Below the pieces are notes generated by a model. That model was given only the letters and a program-made list of their open reading frames with translations, searched no databases and had not been told where the DNA came from. Both the position numbers and the translations under genes were made by a program. This document shows, one piece after another, positions 1 through 9,737 of a stretch of DNA of 64,000 bases. Numbering within the stretch: the first letter of the stretch is position 1; the number at the start of each line of letters is the position of its first letter. The stretch comes from Sphingobacterium sp. HMA12 (lineage in GTDB: Bacteria; Bacteroidota; Bacteroidia; Sphingobacteriales; Sphingobacteriaceae), in assembly GCF_002933815.1 (NCBI RefSeq), contig NZ_BEYR01000001.1:2535765-2599764 (forward strand), given 5' to 3'.

Positions 1-147
1 GGATTACCACTACTCCACTCCAATATTTTAACGAGTTCGACTGCAGCATTTTATCAATTTTATGTTATCCAGATGCTTTCCTATCATTGTATCCGAAAAA
101 ATTATATGAAAGCAGTCACAATTTCCATTCATGGTGTTCCTTTAAGA

Positions 148-1992
148 CTATTTCGTTGGCGCATGATAGAGGGCCTGGTGGGCAGCGTTTAATTCTGTTT
201 CAGGCATTTTAATGACTTTACGATCATACGTCATCAAACCATTGGTTTCCACCTCCACGTCTGTCGTCTGTGTATAAACGCCTGCCGACAGCCCCATAGG
301 AATCAGTCTTGTCAAATCACGGATCAATTGTTTATACCGTTCGAGCAGTTCGGTTTTATTTTTGAAACTCTGGTAGCCCCAGTTGTCTTTTTGTTGCCAG
401 GAATGACCATCTACGGGAAGTCCCAGGCCTCCAAATTCACCTAATGCCAGTACCTGATTTGCGCCAAACAATTTTGGATCCGGCATTGCCGCATCTGGGT
501 AGTTGTGTATATCCAGTATATGGCCGGTTTCCATAAAATTACCGCCACTGGCACTGTTTACCAAACGGGATGGATCATTGGCCATCGTCCATTCGGTGAT
601 TTCTTTTGTCTTAAATTGTCCCCAGGCTTCATTAAAAGGAACCCAAATCACAATGCTGGGGTAATTATGCAAAACCTCCATGATGGTTTTCCATTCTTTT
701 CTATAATATCCTTCAGACTCTGCTGAACGCACCTTATCCCGATTTCCGCCAGATATTTTCCCAGGTTGCATGTCCCAATGATTTCCGCCGAGATCGCCGC
801 TTGGCATATCTTGCCAGACAAGCATACCAATGCTATCACAGTAGCGATACCACCGCGCGGGTTCAACTTTAATGTGCTTACGGATCATGTTGAAACCCAT
901 TTCCTTTGTCTTGATTACATCAAACTTTAGGGCTTCATCCGTAGGTGCAGTATGCAAACCATCGGGCCACCAGCCTTGATCAAGTGGTCCATACTGAAAT
1001 GTAAACTTATTGTTCAATAGGAGCCTTTGTATCCCGTTTTCATCTTTTCCCATTGAAATTTTACGCATCGCGAAATAGCTTTTCGCTTGGTCAATGACCT
1101 TCCCTTTGCGGACTAACTGAATTTCCAAATCATAAAGCTTCGGATTATTGGGTGACCAGGCTTCCAAATTCGGAACGGCAAGCTCGAAAGCTGCATTTGG
1201 TTGTCCCACCTGTTCTTTAATCACTTGAGTTCCGTTTAATGCCCGCACTTTAATTTCATCACCGGCCTGACTACCTGCCACTGTCGCCTGGAAGGCTAGT
1301 ATCCCTTCATCCAACCGCGGTGTCTGTTTTGTTGTCACGATATAGGATGATGGCACACTTTCCAGCCATACCGTTTGCCATATTCCGGTAACCGGTGTAT
1401 ACCAAATGCCATTTGGACGATTGACCTGCTTACCTCTTGGTTGTGGCCCCTCATCTGTCGGATCCCATACACGTATCGCGACTTCCTGTTTAGTTCCTTT
1501 TTTGAGAAAACGGGTCACGTCCATCGAAAAAGGGTCAAAACCGCCTTCATGTCTACCGACCAATTGATTATTTACATATACATCGCATTGCCAGTCCACA
1601 GCGCCAAAATGGAGCAAAACATTATTTTTGTTGACCGACTTATCCAAGGTAATCGTATTGGTATACCACAATGCTTTATCCTTGCCGACCTCCTTACCTA
1701 CACCAGAAAGCGCAGATTCTACCGCAAAAGGCACTAGGATACTTCCGTCCCACTGTTGGGGAATTTCTTTTGCATTTACTGGAGTAATGGCATATTTCCA
1801 TAGGCCATTTAAATTTTGCCAGTTATTTTTTCGCACCAGTTGTGGTCTCGGATATTCTGGATGTGGTTGCTGTGCAGTCACTTTTTCACCCCAAGAGGTC
1901 AATATATGTGTGCCAACCGGTTTCCACTCCTGGGCAAAATTCAACTGTGCAGCCATCATCAAACTGGTAAAAAATAAGGTTTTCTTCATCAT
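148..1992 (-). CDS. Secreted glycoside hydrolase family 2 enzyme (beta-galactosidase-like)
   Basis: A 614-residue exported GH2 enzyme that probably removes a beta-linked sugar from oligosaccharides in the periplasm. Residues 1-20 form a signal peptide ending in NFAQ. A jelly-roll sugar-binding domain (about 45-210) and an Ig-like domain (about 215-310) precede the TIM barrel. VPFNEAWG carries the expected acid/base pair N454-E455, and LGEFGG (E519) fits the nucleophile. It is much shorter than LacZ and lacks the C-terminal domains of large beta-galactosidases. The start can be either of two adjacent ATG codons. It lies 30 nt downstream of the GH127-type gene, so both are probably co-transcribed. 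The exact substrate (galactoside, glucuronide or arabinoside) cannot be read from the sequence. Confidence 0.85.
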   Translation of the reverse strand: MMKKTLFFTSLMMAAQLNFAQEWKPVGTHILTSWGEKVTAQQPHPEYPRPQLVRKNNWQNLNGLWKYAITPVNAKEIPQQWDGSILVPFAVESALSGVGKEVGKDKALWYTNTITLDKSVNKNNVLLHFGAVDWQCDVYVNNQLVGRHEGGFDPFSMDVTRFLKKGTKQEVAIRVWDPTDEGPQPRGKQVNRPNGIWYTPVTGIWQTVWLESVPSSYIVTTKQTPRLDEGILAFQATVAGSQAGDEIKVRALNGTQVIKEQVGQPNAAFELAVPNLEAWSPNNPKLYDLEIQLVRKGKVIDQAKSYFAMRKISMGKDENGIQRLLLNNKFTFQYGPLDQGWWPDGLHTAPTDEALKFDVIKTKEMGFNMIRKHIKVEPARWYRYCDSIGMLVWQDMPSGDLGGNHWDMQPGKISGGNRDKVRSAESEGYYRKEWKTIMEVLHNYPSIVIWVPFNEAWGQFKTKEITEWTMANDPSRLVNSASGGNFMETGHILDIHNYPDAAMPDPKLFGANQVLALGEFGGLGLPVDGHSWQQKDNWGYQSFKNKTELLERYKQLIRDLTRLIPMGLSAGVYTQTTDVEVETNGLMTYDRKVIKMPETELNAAHQALYHAPTK

Positions 1993-2022
1993 AGAAATCG
2001 TTATGTCATTTATATCTTTTTA

Positions 2023-4068
2023 TTACTTTACTGTCGGAAATGCCGCGATACGCAGTCGGGCTGCCCCCATCGGGATCAATTCGACTTCTTGTACGGCTGC
2101 CTGACTTTCGACCGGACTCAATGGCAACACCCCGGTCAACCCATTTTCATCTATTTTCCAACCATCAATTCGTTTCGCTTTTACCAAAATAGAAATGGGT
2201 ACCGCATCCGCTTCAAACGGAAAAGCGTCTTTTGGCCAAGCCCGTTTGACAACTTTCAATTGACCCGGAGCAAGCAATTGATTTTGGACAAGGCCATAAT
2301 TCCAGTCGCTCGCCGGCAGAATCTCATACGAAGGCCACTTGCTTGGGTCAGCAGTTTCCTGCCATTTTGAATCACCTATAGCCGAAGCTTTACTATCCTT
2401 TTGTACGTAATTCTCTTTAATCTTCAAGGCATAAGTCAGTGGTCCCCGTTGGATACTCACGGCATTTTTATTCGCCTTCCAGGTATTCAACTCAATGGAC
2501 ATTGGCAACAATAGTTCCACCTGATCTCCATCTTTCCATTTTCGGTCAATCCGGATGTACTTTGCACCTGGCTCAACGCCCTGTACCTTTCCATTAATTT
2601 TGACCTGTGCTTGTTTCGCCCAGGCAGGAATCCGCAAGTAGAACGGAAAATCAATAGCCTTTCCATTCGTTCCTATTGCAAAGCGAATCGATTCTTCGAA
2701 TGGATAATTGGAGCTTTGTTGAATCTGAATCTTTTGATTATCCCCGACCTTGATATCTGCATGGGATGCAGCATAAAGTACTGCGGCAACGCCATTATCG
2801 TTTGTTGCCATATACAGATGCTCTGCATAATACGGCCATCCTTGACTATGATTATGTTGACAACAGCGTGAACTAAAAGGGTTCATCATCAAAAACGGAC
2901 CGTTGTTATCAATGCCCGGAGCATGATTGTGACTATCACTAATGCTCATATTTGGGCTAGTGATATAACGTAGCGCTTTGAAATCAGCTGTTACGGCTGC
3001 CGGATATGTATTAAAGGCCACGTCTTCTGCGTGATCTGCCCAAAAGGGATCGCCCGTAATTCCCAGAAGGATCTCATTGGAGGCCATCTGTTCGACCATA
3101 CCGCAGGTTTCTACTCCTTGCCGCGGGTCGGTATACCCCGGACGAGCATTTTCATCGGCGCCGAACATTCCACCCGGCACTTGACCAAATACCTGTCTGA
3201 CAAAATGAAAATTATTGTAAGTCGCCTTCAGATCTTCAGCGGACTGACTTTTGAGATAATAAGTTGCCGGCTCCCTGAAACATTGTGCAACATTGACATT
3301 GTGCCAGTTGGGCAAGTCATCTTTTTGCCGCCAGTTGGCCGTATTACGATGGATTTTATCTGCGAGGTCCATCAACCATTCATTCCCCTGGGTCCGATTA
3401 TAGAGCCAATAGACGGATAATAAATTATCCCCACCACGACTATTCTCCCAATAGTCTTTTAGAAAAAAGCTATCCGGTAAACTCGCCTGCCATCTAAAGT
3501 AGTTTGTCATTAGGGTTAGTACACGTTGATCAGCACTATATTCGTAATAGGATTGTAGGCACCAAAGCATTATCATATTACCCCATAAATCAGGTTTATT
3601 GTTGCGCAGGATCAGGGGGCCAAAGTAGCCATCAGGCCTTTGACTTTTCATGGCCGCTTCCAGCCATATTTTTGACTCCGCGATTATTTTGGGATCTTTC
3701 AGAATATAGCCCAGATTTGCATAGCCTTTTAACCAATAAGGAACTTCTTCCCAGCCATAATCACCCTTTCCGTCTGCGCTCAGCCAAGCATTATTTTTTT
3801 TTGATAACCAGGCACTAATCTCACCAAGATGACCAGTAAGACCATTTTTTTGCAATTCCAAATATTTCCCCAACCAACCTTGAGGAACAATACTTCCTAC
3901 AGGCAATTTTAGCAGGGCGTTCTGTTTTAACGGCAAGCGGTTGTTAATATAGTTTAGATTTTTACCCTCAACCGGTAGTTGATCAACGGCGATGACGGCA
4001 TTGCTCTGCGCAGAACTTAAAAAACAAATTCCAATGAAATAAGATAATAGACCTATTTTTTTTGTCAT
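2023..4068 (-). CDS. GH127-type beta-L-arabinofuranosidase (DUF1680)
   Basis: A 681-residue secreted enzyme of the GH127/GH146 clan, whose characterised members remove beta-L-arabinofuranose using a cysteine nucleophile held on zinc. The metal and catalytic residues are recognisable: Glu-Thr-Cys at 320-322 and Cys-Cys at 402-403, matching the Glu/Cys/Cys/Cys zinc site of the Bifidobacterium enzyme HypBA1. A signal peptide ends around residue 21 (SSAQS). The alpha-barrel body contains DGYFGP and the WE/WHN-type motifs usual for DUF1680. It sits between galM and the GH2 gene, all on the minus strand, and is likely translated from the same mRNA as GH2. Other DUF1680 subfamilies have different substrates, so the arabinofuranoside assignment is inferred from the family. 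Confidence 0.85.
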   Translation of the reverse strand: MTKKIGLLSYFIGICFLSSAQSNAVIAVDQLPVEGKNLNYINNRLPLKQNALLKLPVGSIVPQGWLGKYLELQKNGLTGHLGEISAWLSKKNNAWLSADGKGDYGWEEVPYWLKGYANLGYILKDPKIIAESKIWLEAAMKSQRPDGYFGPLILRNNKPDLWGNMIMLWCLQSYYEYSADQRVLTLMTNYFRWQASLPDSFFLKDYWENSRGGDNLLSVYWLYNRTQGNEWLMDLADKIHRNTANWRQKDDLPNWHNVNVAQCFREPATYYLKSQSAEDLKATYNNFHFVRQVFGQVPGGMFGADENARPGYTDPRQGVETCGMVEQMASNEILLGITGDPFWADHAEDVAFNTYPAAVTADFKALRYITSPNMSISDSHNHAPGIDNNGPFLMMNPFSSRCCQHNHSQGWPYYAEHLYMATNDNGVAAVLYAASHADIKVGDNQKIQIQQSSNYPFEESIRFAIGTNGKAIDFPFYLRIPAWAKQAQVKINGKVQGVEPGAKYIRIDRKWKDGDQVELLLPMSIELNTWKANKNAVSIQRGPLTYALKIKENYVQKDSKASAIGDSKWQETADPSKWPSYEILPASDWNYGLVQNQLLAPGQLKVVKRAWPKDAFPFEADAVPISILVKAKRIDGWKIDENGLTGVLPLSPVESQAAVQEVELIPMGAARLRIAAFPTVK

Positions 4069-4178
4069 TATTGGCTTGATTAGTATTATAACTGATTATC
4101 CAAAAATAAGGTTTAATCAATGAGTTGGACGATTGATTTTTCTCAAAAGACTGCCTATTTGTATCAAAAGAAGAAAGC

Positions 4179-4196
4179 ACATCCCCATAGGGATGT
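4179..4196 (-). terminator. Weak hairpin after galM
   Basis: ACATCCC (4179-4185) pairs with GGGATGT (4190-4196) around a 4-nt loop. Read on the minus strand it is followed by a T-rich stretch. It lies in the 158-nt gap between galM and the GH127-type gene, so it may terminate or attenuate galM transcription. The T tract is interrupted, so this is tentative. Confidence 0.35.
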
Positions 4197-4226
4197 ACTT
4201 CCAAAACCAATCATTATTAATCTATA

Positions 4227-5390
4227 TTATTTTATTGAAAAACGATACAGGGATTTCGTTTGATAGACTTGTCCAGGACTTACAACTGTCGTTGGAAAGT
4301 TGGGTTGATTTGGCGCATCCGGAAAATGCTGTGGTTCTAAACAGAACGCTGTCCGAAAAGCGTCCTTTTTTCCATTTTTTAACTGCACTTGCTCATTCAT
4401 AAAGTTGCCGCTGTAGAATTGAATCCCCGGTTCGGTGGTCAAAATATCCATGATAATACCAGACTTATCTCCCACGACGTGTGCGGCTTTATACCACTCG
4501 CCTTCTTTCTCCTTGCTCAACACAAAATTATGGTCATATCCTTTTCCATAGATGAGCTGCCTATCAGTGGCATTGATATCTTTTCCAATGGCCTTGGGAG
4601 AGGTAAAGTCAAACGCTGTTCCTTTTACTTCGGCCAATTGTCCTGTAGGTATCAAGGTACTGTCGACGGGGGTATATTGATTGGCAAACAATTGAAGCTG
4701 GTGGTCCAAAATCGTTCCGCTGCCCTCGCCATTCAAGTTAAAATAAGCATGATTTGTTAAATTAATCACTGTCTTTTTATCAGTTTCAGCTCGGTAAGCG
4801 ATCATCAATTCATTCTTGTCATTGAGCGTATAAGTAACTTCCATCTGAATGTTGCCCGGAAATCCTTCCTGTCCATCCGGCAAGGTATACGCAAAAGTAA
4901 GGGACGACCGATCAGCTTTCTTTAAGGTCCAATGCGCAAAATGTACGCCTTTGAAACCACCGTGTAATGTATTAGGTCCATTATTGACAGCCAGCGTATA
5001 GTTCTTGCCATCCAGCTTAAAATGCCCTTTTGCAATACGATTGCCGAAAGGTCCCACGATTGTTCCAAAAAATGGTTCTTTGGGATTATTATAATCACCG
5101 GCCTTAGAAAATCCCAAGACAACATCACACAATTTACCTTCCTTATCCGGTACCCATAAACCAACAACGCGGGCCCCAAAATTAGTAAAATAGGCCTGTA
5201 CACCGTTTTTGTTGGTCAATTCATATAGATAGACTTTTTTTGTATCGATTGTCGCGCTAAATGATGAAGTGTCCATCAAAGCTGCCACCGTGTCTTTTGA
5301 AGCCGTTTTTGATCTATTCGTTTGTTGACAGGACAGACAACAATAGGTAAGTAAACCGGAAATAGCCAGCAACATCAATTTTCCTTTCAT
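4227..5390 (-). CDS. galM: Aldose 1-epimerase, lipoprotein form
   Basis: A 387-residue mutarotase that interconverts alpha and beta anomers of free aldoses such as galactose or arabinose. The N-terminus is a lipoprotein signal with lipobox LLSC-type ending at C21, so the enzyme is probably anchored in the periplasm rather than cytosolic. Family motifs are clear: GPFGNRIAKG (about 113-122), NTLHGG (about 140-145), LTNHAYFNL with the catalytic His at 214, and EPQHFPDAPN near the C-terminus with the catalytic Glu. It starts 166 nt from the divergent sensor kinase start and heads the GH127/GH2 segment. This fits a role in handling sugars released by these enzymes. Confidence 0.9.
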   Translation of the reverse strand: MKGKLMLLAISGLLTYCCLSCQQTNRSKTASKDTVAALMDTSSFSATIDTKKVYLYELTNKNGVQAYFTNFGARVVGLWVPDKEGKLCDVVLGFSKAGDYNNPKEPFFGTIVGPFGNRIAKGHFKLDGKNYTLAVNNGPNTLHGGFKGVHFAHWTLKKADRSSLTFAYTLPDGQEGFPGNIQMEVTYTLNDKNELMIAYRAETDKKTVINLTNHAYFNLNGEGSGTILDHQLQLFANQYTPVDSTLIPTGQLAEVKGTAFDFTSPKAIGKDINATDRQLIYGKGYDHNFVLSKEKEGEWYKAAHVVGDKSGIIMDILTTEPGIQFYSGNFMNEQVQLKNGKKDAFRTAFCLEPQHFPDAPNQPNFPTTVVSPGQVYQTKSLYRFSIK

Positions 5391-5425
5391 TTCTTATGAT
5401 TTAAACAGTTTATAATCTTTGTTGA

Positions 5426-5444
5426 ATAACAAATGCATTGTTAT
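5426..5444. promoter_or_regulatory. Palindrome in the galM / sensor-kinase divergent region
   Basis: ATAACAA (5426-5432) and TTGTTAT (5438-5444) form a 7-5-7 inverted repeat in the 166-nt divergent region, 36 bp from the galM start. It could be an operator for the neighbouring regulators; no binding protein can be assigned from the sequence. Confidence 0.35.
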
Positions 5445-5556
5445 CCATATTTTTTATAATTTTATTGGTTGCAATACAAATACTAAAATCCTATTTTTTT
5501 TTATTCTTTTGGGATTAAATTGTTTCAATTTTAAGCTATTTTGTATCAATAACCAA

Positions 5557-8500
5557 ATGATCATGATCAACCTGAAGCCGCTGCATTTTTTATTTTTATT
5601 ATTGTTGTCCCCTCTGCTCATCCACGCACAACCTTATTATTTTAACCATTATCAGATTAATGAAGGACTTTCCAACAATGCGGTGATCTGTAGTATGCAG
5701 GATAGTTACGGATTTCTCTGGTTCGGCACTAAAGATGGTCTGAACCGATTTGACGGAAATAGTTTCAAACATTTTGATGCTTCAGCTTCCGACAAAAACA
5801 GTTTAGGGGGCAATAATATCATCTCACTGAAAGAAGATTTCAAGAGAAGGATATGGATTGGTACGGATCAGGGAATCTACTGTTACAATCCCATCGATGA
5901 ACAGTTTAGATTATTAAGTAAACAGTTCGAAAATTCAGATGTACCGGTTATCATTACAGATCAAAAAAAAAGGATCTGGTTTATATCGAATGGTATGCTC
6001 TATTACCATCATTTGATCAACAACGAAATTAAGCAAATCACCAAATCGGATCTTTATATTACGGCAGTTGGTTGCACGAAAAATGGAACTATTTTCTTTG
6101 GCACTCCGGAAGGAAAAATTTTCCAGATCAATAATGTCGACAAAGCCGTTCTCTTGCTGGACTTCCAACTAAAATATGGTACAAAAGACTGGTTCAGCAT
6201 AGAAAAAATCACGGAGAACCGTAAGGGGGAACTCATGATCGGCACTTCCAAATCTGGCGTCTATGTTTACGATTTACAAGCCAAAACCCTGAAATCCATC
6301 TTAGGGCCAGATCGCCTAAAGCAATTTCTCTATATTCGAGACATCTTACAGCCCAATGATACCGAATATTGGTTTGCGACCGAGTCAGGGCTCTTTATTT
6401 ATCAAATTGCAGATCAAAGCTTTATCAATATTCAAAAAGAACAGGAAAACCCATGGGGCATTTCTGACAATGCCGTTTATAATATCCTACAGGATAAGGA
6501 TCAAGGAATTTGGATAGGCACCTATTTTGGTGGCATCAACTATTATCATAAAAACAACAGCATTATCGAAAAATTTTTACCAAAAGATAAACCTGGTAGC
6601 CTAAAAGGTTCTGTTGTACGGATCATTACCAAAGATCCAACAGGCAATGTATGGATCGGCACTGAAAATGGCGGTCTGTCCAAACTAGATCCTATATCAG
6701 GCAAAATCAAAAATTTCTCTGAAAAACAAGGAAATCTGGCAAACAATAATATTCATGGTATTCTTCCATTTGACAATAAAATATTGGTCGGTACTTTTGT
6801 CAACGGGCTGGATATTTTTGATCCCAAACAAGAAAAAGTTGTTTACCATATTGATAGAAATAGCTATTCCAACCCAGATCTACAGAGTAATTTCCTGTTT
6901 TATCTCTATAAAACAAAGAAAGGAGACATCTTAGCAGCTTCCACCCGCGGTTTGTATCGTTTTGATTTCGCCAATAAATCTTTTCATATACTGCGAAACG
7001 TTCCCGAGTATATGTTTTATACGACCGTGCTTGAAGATAAAGAGGGAAATATCTGGCTGGGCACCTGGAGGGATGGCTTATTCTGCTATACGCCTGCTAC
7101 CGGAGCGCTCAAACATTATACTCACCAAAAGGACGACCCCACATCGCTACCAAACAACCGTATCAATAGCCTATTTGAAGACTCAAAAAAACAGATTTGG
7201 GTGGCCACGGAAGGTGGTATGGCAAAGAAACTGCCTACTGGAAATGGTTTTGACAAAATTGGCATCAAAGAAGGTATGCCCAGCAATGTGATCCTGGCCA
7301 TTCTTGAAGACGCGCAAAATAATCTTTGGGTGAGCACCTCCAAAGGACTGGTTCGTTACCATTTATCGAACGGGAAAAAACGCGTTTTTAACCTGGAATC
7401 AGGCTTGCCATCCATTCAGTTTAATTACAATTCCTCATTTGATGACGGTCAGGGAAATTTTTATTTTGGCACGATCAACGGTTTAATCCGTTTTGATCCA
7501 AAAAAACTCAATCAGATCAATTACAATACCCGAATTCCGATCTATATCACCAACCTCTATATCAATAACAAAGCGATCAACCAGTATACAGATGGCAATA
7601 TACTATCCAAATCCATCCTATTTACGGATAAAATTCAATTGAAACACGATGAATCATCCTTTAGTCTTGATTTTGCTGCACTTCATTACCAAGCCCCCCA
7701 CTCCATCCATTACAGTTACAAGATGGAAGGCTTAGACAATAACTGGGTAGATATTACCAGCAATCAACGGGCTTATTTCACTAAGCTTGCACCGGGAAAC
7801 TATATTTTTACAGTCAAAGCGGAAGATCCCAACGGAAATGTCATTCCTACTGCTGCAAGTCTTAGAATTGTCATACTTCCCCCAATCTGGGCAAGTATGC
7901 CAGCATATATCTGTTACGCCCTTATTCTTATTGCGCTAATTATATTTATTATTTATCATTTTAATGAAAAGATCAAACAGCGTAACCGGCAACATTTATT
8001 GACCGTCCAAAACCTTCGGGAACAGGAACTATATCGCTCAAAAATCAATTTTTATACAGATGTGGTCCATGAAATACGTACGCCGTTAACATTAATTAAG
8101 GCACCATTGGAAAAACTCATGGACAAGGTCGAACACAATCCAATAACGAATAAACTATTGACGACCATGCAGAACAATACCGAAAAATTGATTGCGCTCA
8201 GTAATCAGTTGCTGGATTTTCGGCAAGTCGAAACAGAAGGGTTTAAATTACACTTTGAGCTGGAAAACATTAGTCAAGCAGCACAAAAAATCAGTAATGA
8301 TTTCAATGTTACTGTTCAGGCCATGGGCAGGAACATGACAGTGACCATAGCTCCCGATATCATGGGCTACATTGACATAGATGCTTTTGATAAAATCTGT
8401 TATAACCTGTTCAATAATGCCTTAAAATACTCATCACAGGATATTGAAGTGAATTTAGCGGTGGATAAACAGAAAAATATTGCTATATTGACCGTGAAAA

Positions 8501-8718
8501 ACGACGGTGATTTAATTCCTTCAGAAGAAAGGGAACGAATTTTTGAACCATTCAATCGCTTAAAACAAAATAAGAACATTCCTGGAAGTGGTCTAGGCTT
8601 AGCATTGACAAGATCCTTGGCATTAAAACATCAGGGCAGTCTAGTGTATGAAGTCGAAAATTCACGCTGGAATGTATTCCGTTTGACGTTACCGCTAAAC
8701 CACAGTTCAAACCAATGA
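5557..8718 (+). CDS. Propeller-type sensor histidine kinase (split hybrid two-component system)
   Basis: A 1053-residue membrane sensor resembling the N-terminal three quarters of a Bacteroidota HTCS regulator. From the ATG at 5557 a signal peptide (1-25) is followed by a long run of propeller repeats with W-(I/L/V)-G-T motifs, for example WIGTDQG, WIGTYFG, WIGTENG and WLGTWRD. Then come a Y_Y_Y domain (about 717-775), one membrane helix (about 778-800), HisKA with H838 in HEIRTPL, and a HATPase domain with NNALKYS and GSGLGLAL. Fused HTCS proteins usually continue into receiver and AraC domains. Here the chain stops and both domains are encoded by the next gene, which overlaps by 4 bp (ATGA). 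An upstream in-frame ATG at 5419 would add 46 residues before the signal peptide and is less likely. It probably senses a periplasmic oligosaccharide. Confidence 0.88.
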   Translation: MIMINLKPLHFLFLLLLSPLLIHAQPYYFNHYQINEGLSNNAVICSMQDSYGFLWFGTKDGLNRFDGNSFKHFDASASDKNSLGGNNIISLKEDFKRRIWIGTDQGIYCYNPIDEQFRLLSKQFENSDVPVIITDQKKRIWFISNGMLYYHHLINNEIKQITKSDLYITAVGCTKNGTIFFGTPEGKIFQINNVDKAVLLLDFQLKYGTKDWFSIEKITENRKGELMIGTSKSGVYVYDLQAKTLKSILGPDRLKQFLYIRDILQPNDTEYWFATESGLFIYQIADQSFINIQKEQENPWGISDNAVYNILQDKDQGIWIGTYFGGINYYHKNNSIIEKFLPKDKPGSLKGSVVRIITKDPTGNVWIGTENGGLSKLDPISGKIKNFSEKQGNLANNNIHGILPFDNKILVGTFVNGLDIFDPKQEKVVYHIDRNSYSNPDLQSNFLFYLYKTKKGDILAASTRGLYRFDFANKSFHILRNVPEYMFYTTVLEDKEGNIWLGTWRDGLFCYTPATGALKHYTHQKDDPTSLPNNRINSLFEDSKKQIWVATEGGMAKKLPTGNGFDKIGIKEGMPSNVILAILEDAQNNLWVSTSKGLVRYHLSNGKKRVFNLESGLPSIQFNYNSSFDDGQGNFYFGTINGLIRFDPKKLNQINYNTRIPIYITNLYINNKAINQYTDGNILSKSILFTDKIQLKHDESSFSLDFAALHYQAPHSIHYSYKMEGLDNNWVDITSNQRAYFTKLAPGNYIFTVKAEDPNGNVIPTAASLRIVILPPIWASMPAYICYALILIALIIFIIYHFNEKIKQRNRQHLLTVQNLREQELYRSKINFYTDVVHEIRTPLTLIKAPLEKLMDKVEHNPITNKLLTTMQNNTEKLIALSNQLLDFRQVETEGFKLHFELENISQAAQKISNDFNVTVQAMGRNMTVTIAPDIMGYIDIDAFDKICYNLFNNALKYSSQDIEVNLAVDKQKNIAILTVKNDGDLIPSEERERIFEPFNRLKQNKNIPGSGLGLALTRSLALKHQGSLVYEVENSRWNVFRLTLPLNHSSNQ

Positions 8719-9488
8719 TTATGAATGCAAAAGCCAATTTATTAATAGTAGATGATCATGCTGAATTACTTGAATTTATTGCAGACGACCTCAATGAAGA
8801 TTACCATATCACCACCAGCACAAATGGAAATGAGGCCTTAAATTTACTCGCGTCCGAATATTTCGACTTAATCATCAGTGACGTGATGATGCCCGAAATG
8901 GATGGTTACGAGCTTTGCCAAAAAATTAAGGAAGATATTGCTTATGCACATATTCCCGTTATCTTACTAACGGCAAAAAATAGCATAGAATCAAAGATCC
9001 AAGGCTTAGAATATGGTGCTGACGCATACATCGAAAAACCATTTTCGCCCGCATTTTTAAAAGCTCAAATTGCTAGCTTATTAAAAAACAGGATTAAAAT
9101 CAAGGAATTTTTCATCAAAAACCCGATGTCCCAGATACAACAAATCGGTCAGAATCAAAGTGATCAGGATTTCTTGCTCAAGATCGACGAAATCATAATG
9201 GAACATTTGGATGACCCTCAATTTAATGTGGACCGAATGGCAGACATACTCTGCATGAGTAGACCCACATTGTATCGAAAAATAAATCTGGTATCGAGCC
9301 TGTCACCAAATGAACTGATTAACCTGACCAGGCTTCGAAAAGCGGCAGAATTGCTTAGTTTAAGACAATACAAAGTCTATGAAATTTCAAACTTATTAGG
9401 TTATAGTTCGGCCACACATTTCTCCCGAAATTTCCAAAAACAGTTTGGACTCAGTCCGACGGAATTCCAGGATGCCCAATCGAAATAA
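8715..9488 (+). CDS. Response regulator with AraC-type DNA-binding domain
   Basis: A 257-residue regulator: receiver domain (about 8-125) followed by an AraC helix-turn-helix pair (about 155-255). The acidic pocket is D13-D14, the phosphoacceptor is D56 in SDVMMPEMDG, and the conserved Thr and Lys lie in LLTAKN and EKPFSP. The C-terminal motif GYSSATHFSRNFQKQFG is a typical second AraC helix-turn-helix. The start overlaps the kinase stop as ATGA, so translation is probably coupled. An ATG 6 nt further on is an equally plausible start. With the kinase it makes 1310 residues, about the size of one fused HTCS protein. It presumably activates the surrounding polysaccharide genes. Confidence 0.92.
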   Translation: MIMNAKANLLIVDDHAELLEFIADDLNEDYHITTSTNGNEALNLLASEYFDLIISDVMMPEMDGYELCQKIKEDIAYAHIPVILLTAKNSIESKIQGLEYGADAYIEKPFSPAFLKAQIASLLKNRIKIKEFFIKNPMSQIQQIGQNQSDQDFLLKIDEIIMEHLDDPQFNVDRMADILCMSRPTLYRKINLVSSLSPNELINLTRLRKAAELLSLRQYKVYEISNLLGYSSATHFSRNFQKQFGLSPTEFQDAQSK

Positions 9489-9607
9489 TTGAACAGCGAC
9501 TTTTCATTAGAGACAGATCAAATTTGTGCCCGAAAATTTAAATCAAATCATTGGCCGAATAATAGCTACGGTCACAAACTTAGCCCGATTGCTATTAATG
9601 CAGCTAT

Positions 9608-9646
9608 AAAAAAGAACCATATTCACGGAAAATATGGTTCTTTTTT
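9608..9646. terminator. Bidirectional rho-independent terminator
   Basis: AAAGAACCATATT (9611-9623) pairs perfectly with AATATGGTTCTTT (9631-9643) around a 7-nt loop. A-runs precede and T-runs follow the stem, extending the pairing by 3 bp. A T tract follows the stem on both strands, so it can end the plus-strand sensor/regulator pair and the converging minus-strand gene at 9738. Confidence 0.85.
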
Positions 9647-9737
9647 TTGATATGGCAACTAACGTATAATTAGTCTCAAGTTCACAAAATCAGAATTGCT
9701 ATCATCTCCTTTATCTGAAAATCGAGTGTCTCACCTA

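Noticed and set aside
1..147. Possible gene end at the left edge
   Set aside because: No frame on either strand shows a recognisable protein in these bases.
1375..2104. Open frames on the plus strand opposite the GH2 gene
   Set aside because: They run antisense to a gene with intact catalytic motifs, have no recognisable domain and no promoter; they are shadows of its codon use.
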